A stretch of 12,582 nucleotides of DNA. Source: Candidatus Dojkabacteria bacterium (lineage in GTDB: Bacteria; Patescibacteria; Dojkabacteria; SC72). The position numbers were made by a program, and so were the translations under genes. A model generated the notes under the pieces. That model searched no databases. It saw only the letters and a program-made list of their open reading frames with translations, and was not told the DNA's origin. The first letter of the stretch is position 1. Each line of letters opens with the position of its first letter. This document shows positions 12,079-12,582 of the stretch, piece by piece. The DNA lies in contig JALNYV010000032.1 in assembly GCA_023229785.1 (NCBI GenBank), forward strand, positions 1 through 12,582. The letters run 5' to 3'.

Positions 12079-12364
12079 TCTTAAAATTTCCCCCTTTCAG
12101 TTTTTTTCTAACTTCTTTAACAAAAAGATTATATTTGTTTGTGATCTCTATCTCTGCTATGATCCAGTTATATTTAAAATAAGCCCAGCCAAACACTAGA
12201 CAAAATCCAGCATATAAGATTGTTAAGAAAATTGCAAGAATTGCATCCATTGTTGATAATGCAAAGAACAGAACAAAATATTTAAAATAATTTGTGACAG
12301 CAAATCCTTTATCAAAATAAGACTTCCATAATAATATTCTGTATTTTGTTTCAAACTTCATCAT
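12065..12364 (-). CDS. Two-helix membrane protein of 99 aa
   Basis: The protein starts MMKFETKYRI and has a hydrophobic stretch from about residue 25 to 64 (YFKYFVLFFAL, then AILAIFLTILYAGFCLVFGWAYF), enough for two membrane helices joined by a tight turn. It ends with a strongly basic tail (VRKKLKGGNFKNGKK). It overlaps the cysteine-rich membrane protein, so the two probably act together in the membrane. A possible ribosome-binding sequence, AAAGGT, lies 7 nt upstream. A TATA-like CTATAAAAT (12376-12384) is too close to the ATG for a leaderless start. Family unknown. Confidence 0.65.
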   Translation of the reverse strand: MMKFETKYRILLWKSYFDKGFAVTNYFKYFVLFFALSTMDAILAIFLTILYAGFCLVFGWAYFKYNWIIAEIEITNKYNLFVKEVRKKLKGGNFKNGKK

Positions 12365-12394
12365 AGCTTACCTTTATTTTATAGATTACTAATT

Positions 12395-12420
12395 AGGAAA
12401 ACCATTCAAACTGTTTTCCT
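12395..12420. terminator. Hairpin after the 147-aa gene
   Basis: AGGAAAAC (12395-12402) pairs with GTTTTCCT (12413-12420) around a 10-nt loop, 9 nt after the TAG stop of the gene crossing the join. It separates that gene from the next membrane-protein pair and may end or punctuate transcription. No long T-run follows. Confidence 0.4.
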
Positions 12421-12428
12421 GCGGGGTT

Positions 12429-12582
12429 CTATAGTCCCTCGATGTATTCGTCGTTTACTTTATGATCTGCTTTTTCTCCGGTCTTGACATTTACCCAATA
12501 ATCTTTTTTAATGCCAATACCTACTGTTTCAAAATGCATTTTTGTAATAGGCAGTTTCTGATCACTTTTATATTCTGGTATC
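12429..12582 (-). CDS. 3' part of the 147-aa protein, including the duplicated contig end
   Basis: Bases 12429-12473 encode the last 14 residues and stop codon of the gene that starts at 399, and 12474-12582 repeat 1-109. The frame continues without interruption, ending EKADHKVNDEYIEGL. This is the same gene as the entry at 1-399, not a second one. Confidence 0.8.
   Translation of the reverse strand, partial: IPEYKSDQKLPITKMHFETVGIGIKKDYWVNVKTGEKADHKVNDEYIEGL
12474..12582. repeat. 109-bp direct terminal repeat (copy of 1-109)
   Basis: The last 109 bases are identical to the first 109. With a gene running in frame across the join, this shows a circular or circularly permuted genome of about 12,473 bp. 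An exact repeat of this length is usually an assembly overlap, not a biological terminal repeat. Confidence 0.93.

Noticed and set aside
1..12582. Genes on the plus strand
   Set aside because: Every plus-strand frame longer than 60 codons lies opposite a well-supported minus-strand gene or in the GC-rich island, and none shows a recognisable motif.

Overview
The window is one complete small circular genome of about 12,473 bp. The first 109 bases recur exactly as the last 109 (1-109 = 12474-12582), and a gene reads in frame across the join. It looks like a virus of an archaeon from the HK97/tailed-virus lineage. Support for this comes from a large terminase, a portal, an HK97-type major capsid protein with a capsid-decoration protein, and fibre and beta-helix proteins. 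Archaeal signs are a Hjc-like Holliday-junction nuclease, a ribbon-helix-helix regulator, and TATA-type boxes centred about 23-27 nt upstream of several first ATGs, which is the layout of leaderless archaeal transcripts. The host cannot be fixed from the sequence; a low-GC archaeon, perhaps a DPANN member, is a guess.

All recognisable genes are on the minus strand, so transcription runs from high to low coordinates. (1) From a promoter near 5750: ribbon-helix-helix/coiled-coil regulator, zinc-finger protein, Hjc-like nuclease, TerL, putative connector, beta-helix protein. (2) From a promoter near 2247: portal, holin-like membrane protein, coiled-coil protein, membrane protein, and a 147-aa conserved-looking protein that crosses the circular join. 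(3) Two membrane proteins at 12364-11605, one with a cysteine-rich exterior. (4) From a promoter near 11575, beside a perfect 16-bp palindrome: decoration protein and major capsid protein. (5) From a promoter near 10220: three fibre/surface proteins and a small cysteine-rich protein. (6) From a promoter near 8484: small proteins, an OB-fold-like protein and a radical SAM protein.

The one large non-coding stretch is 5725-6552. Next to the regulator promoter it is very AT-rich, with CTTA and TAGT tandem repeats, a 20-bp palindrome and scattered TACTGATA and TACATAC repeats. It then switches to a GC-rich island (about 62% G+C over 6081-6480 by hand count, against roughly one third elsewhere) packed with hairpins, including an 80-nt arm with G9/C9 tracts and a 62-nt near-perfect stem-loop. 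This is either a structured RNA gene, a replication origin or packaging region, or both. I regard it as the most likely undescribed element here.

I see no DNA polymerase, primase, recognisable replication initiator, integrase, tail-tube or tape-measure protein. The genome encodes packaging and a capsid but seems to depend on others for replication, and perhaps for tails.
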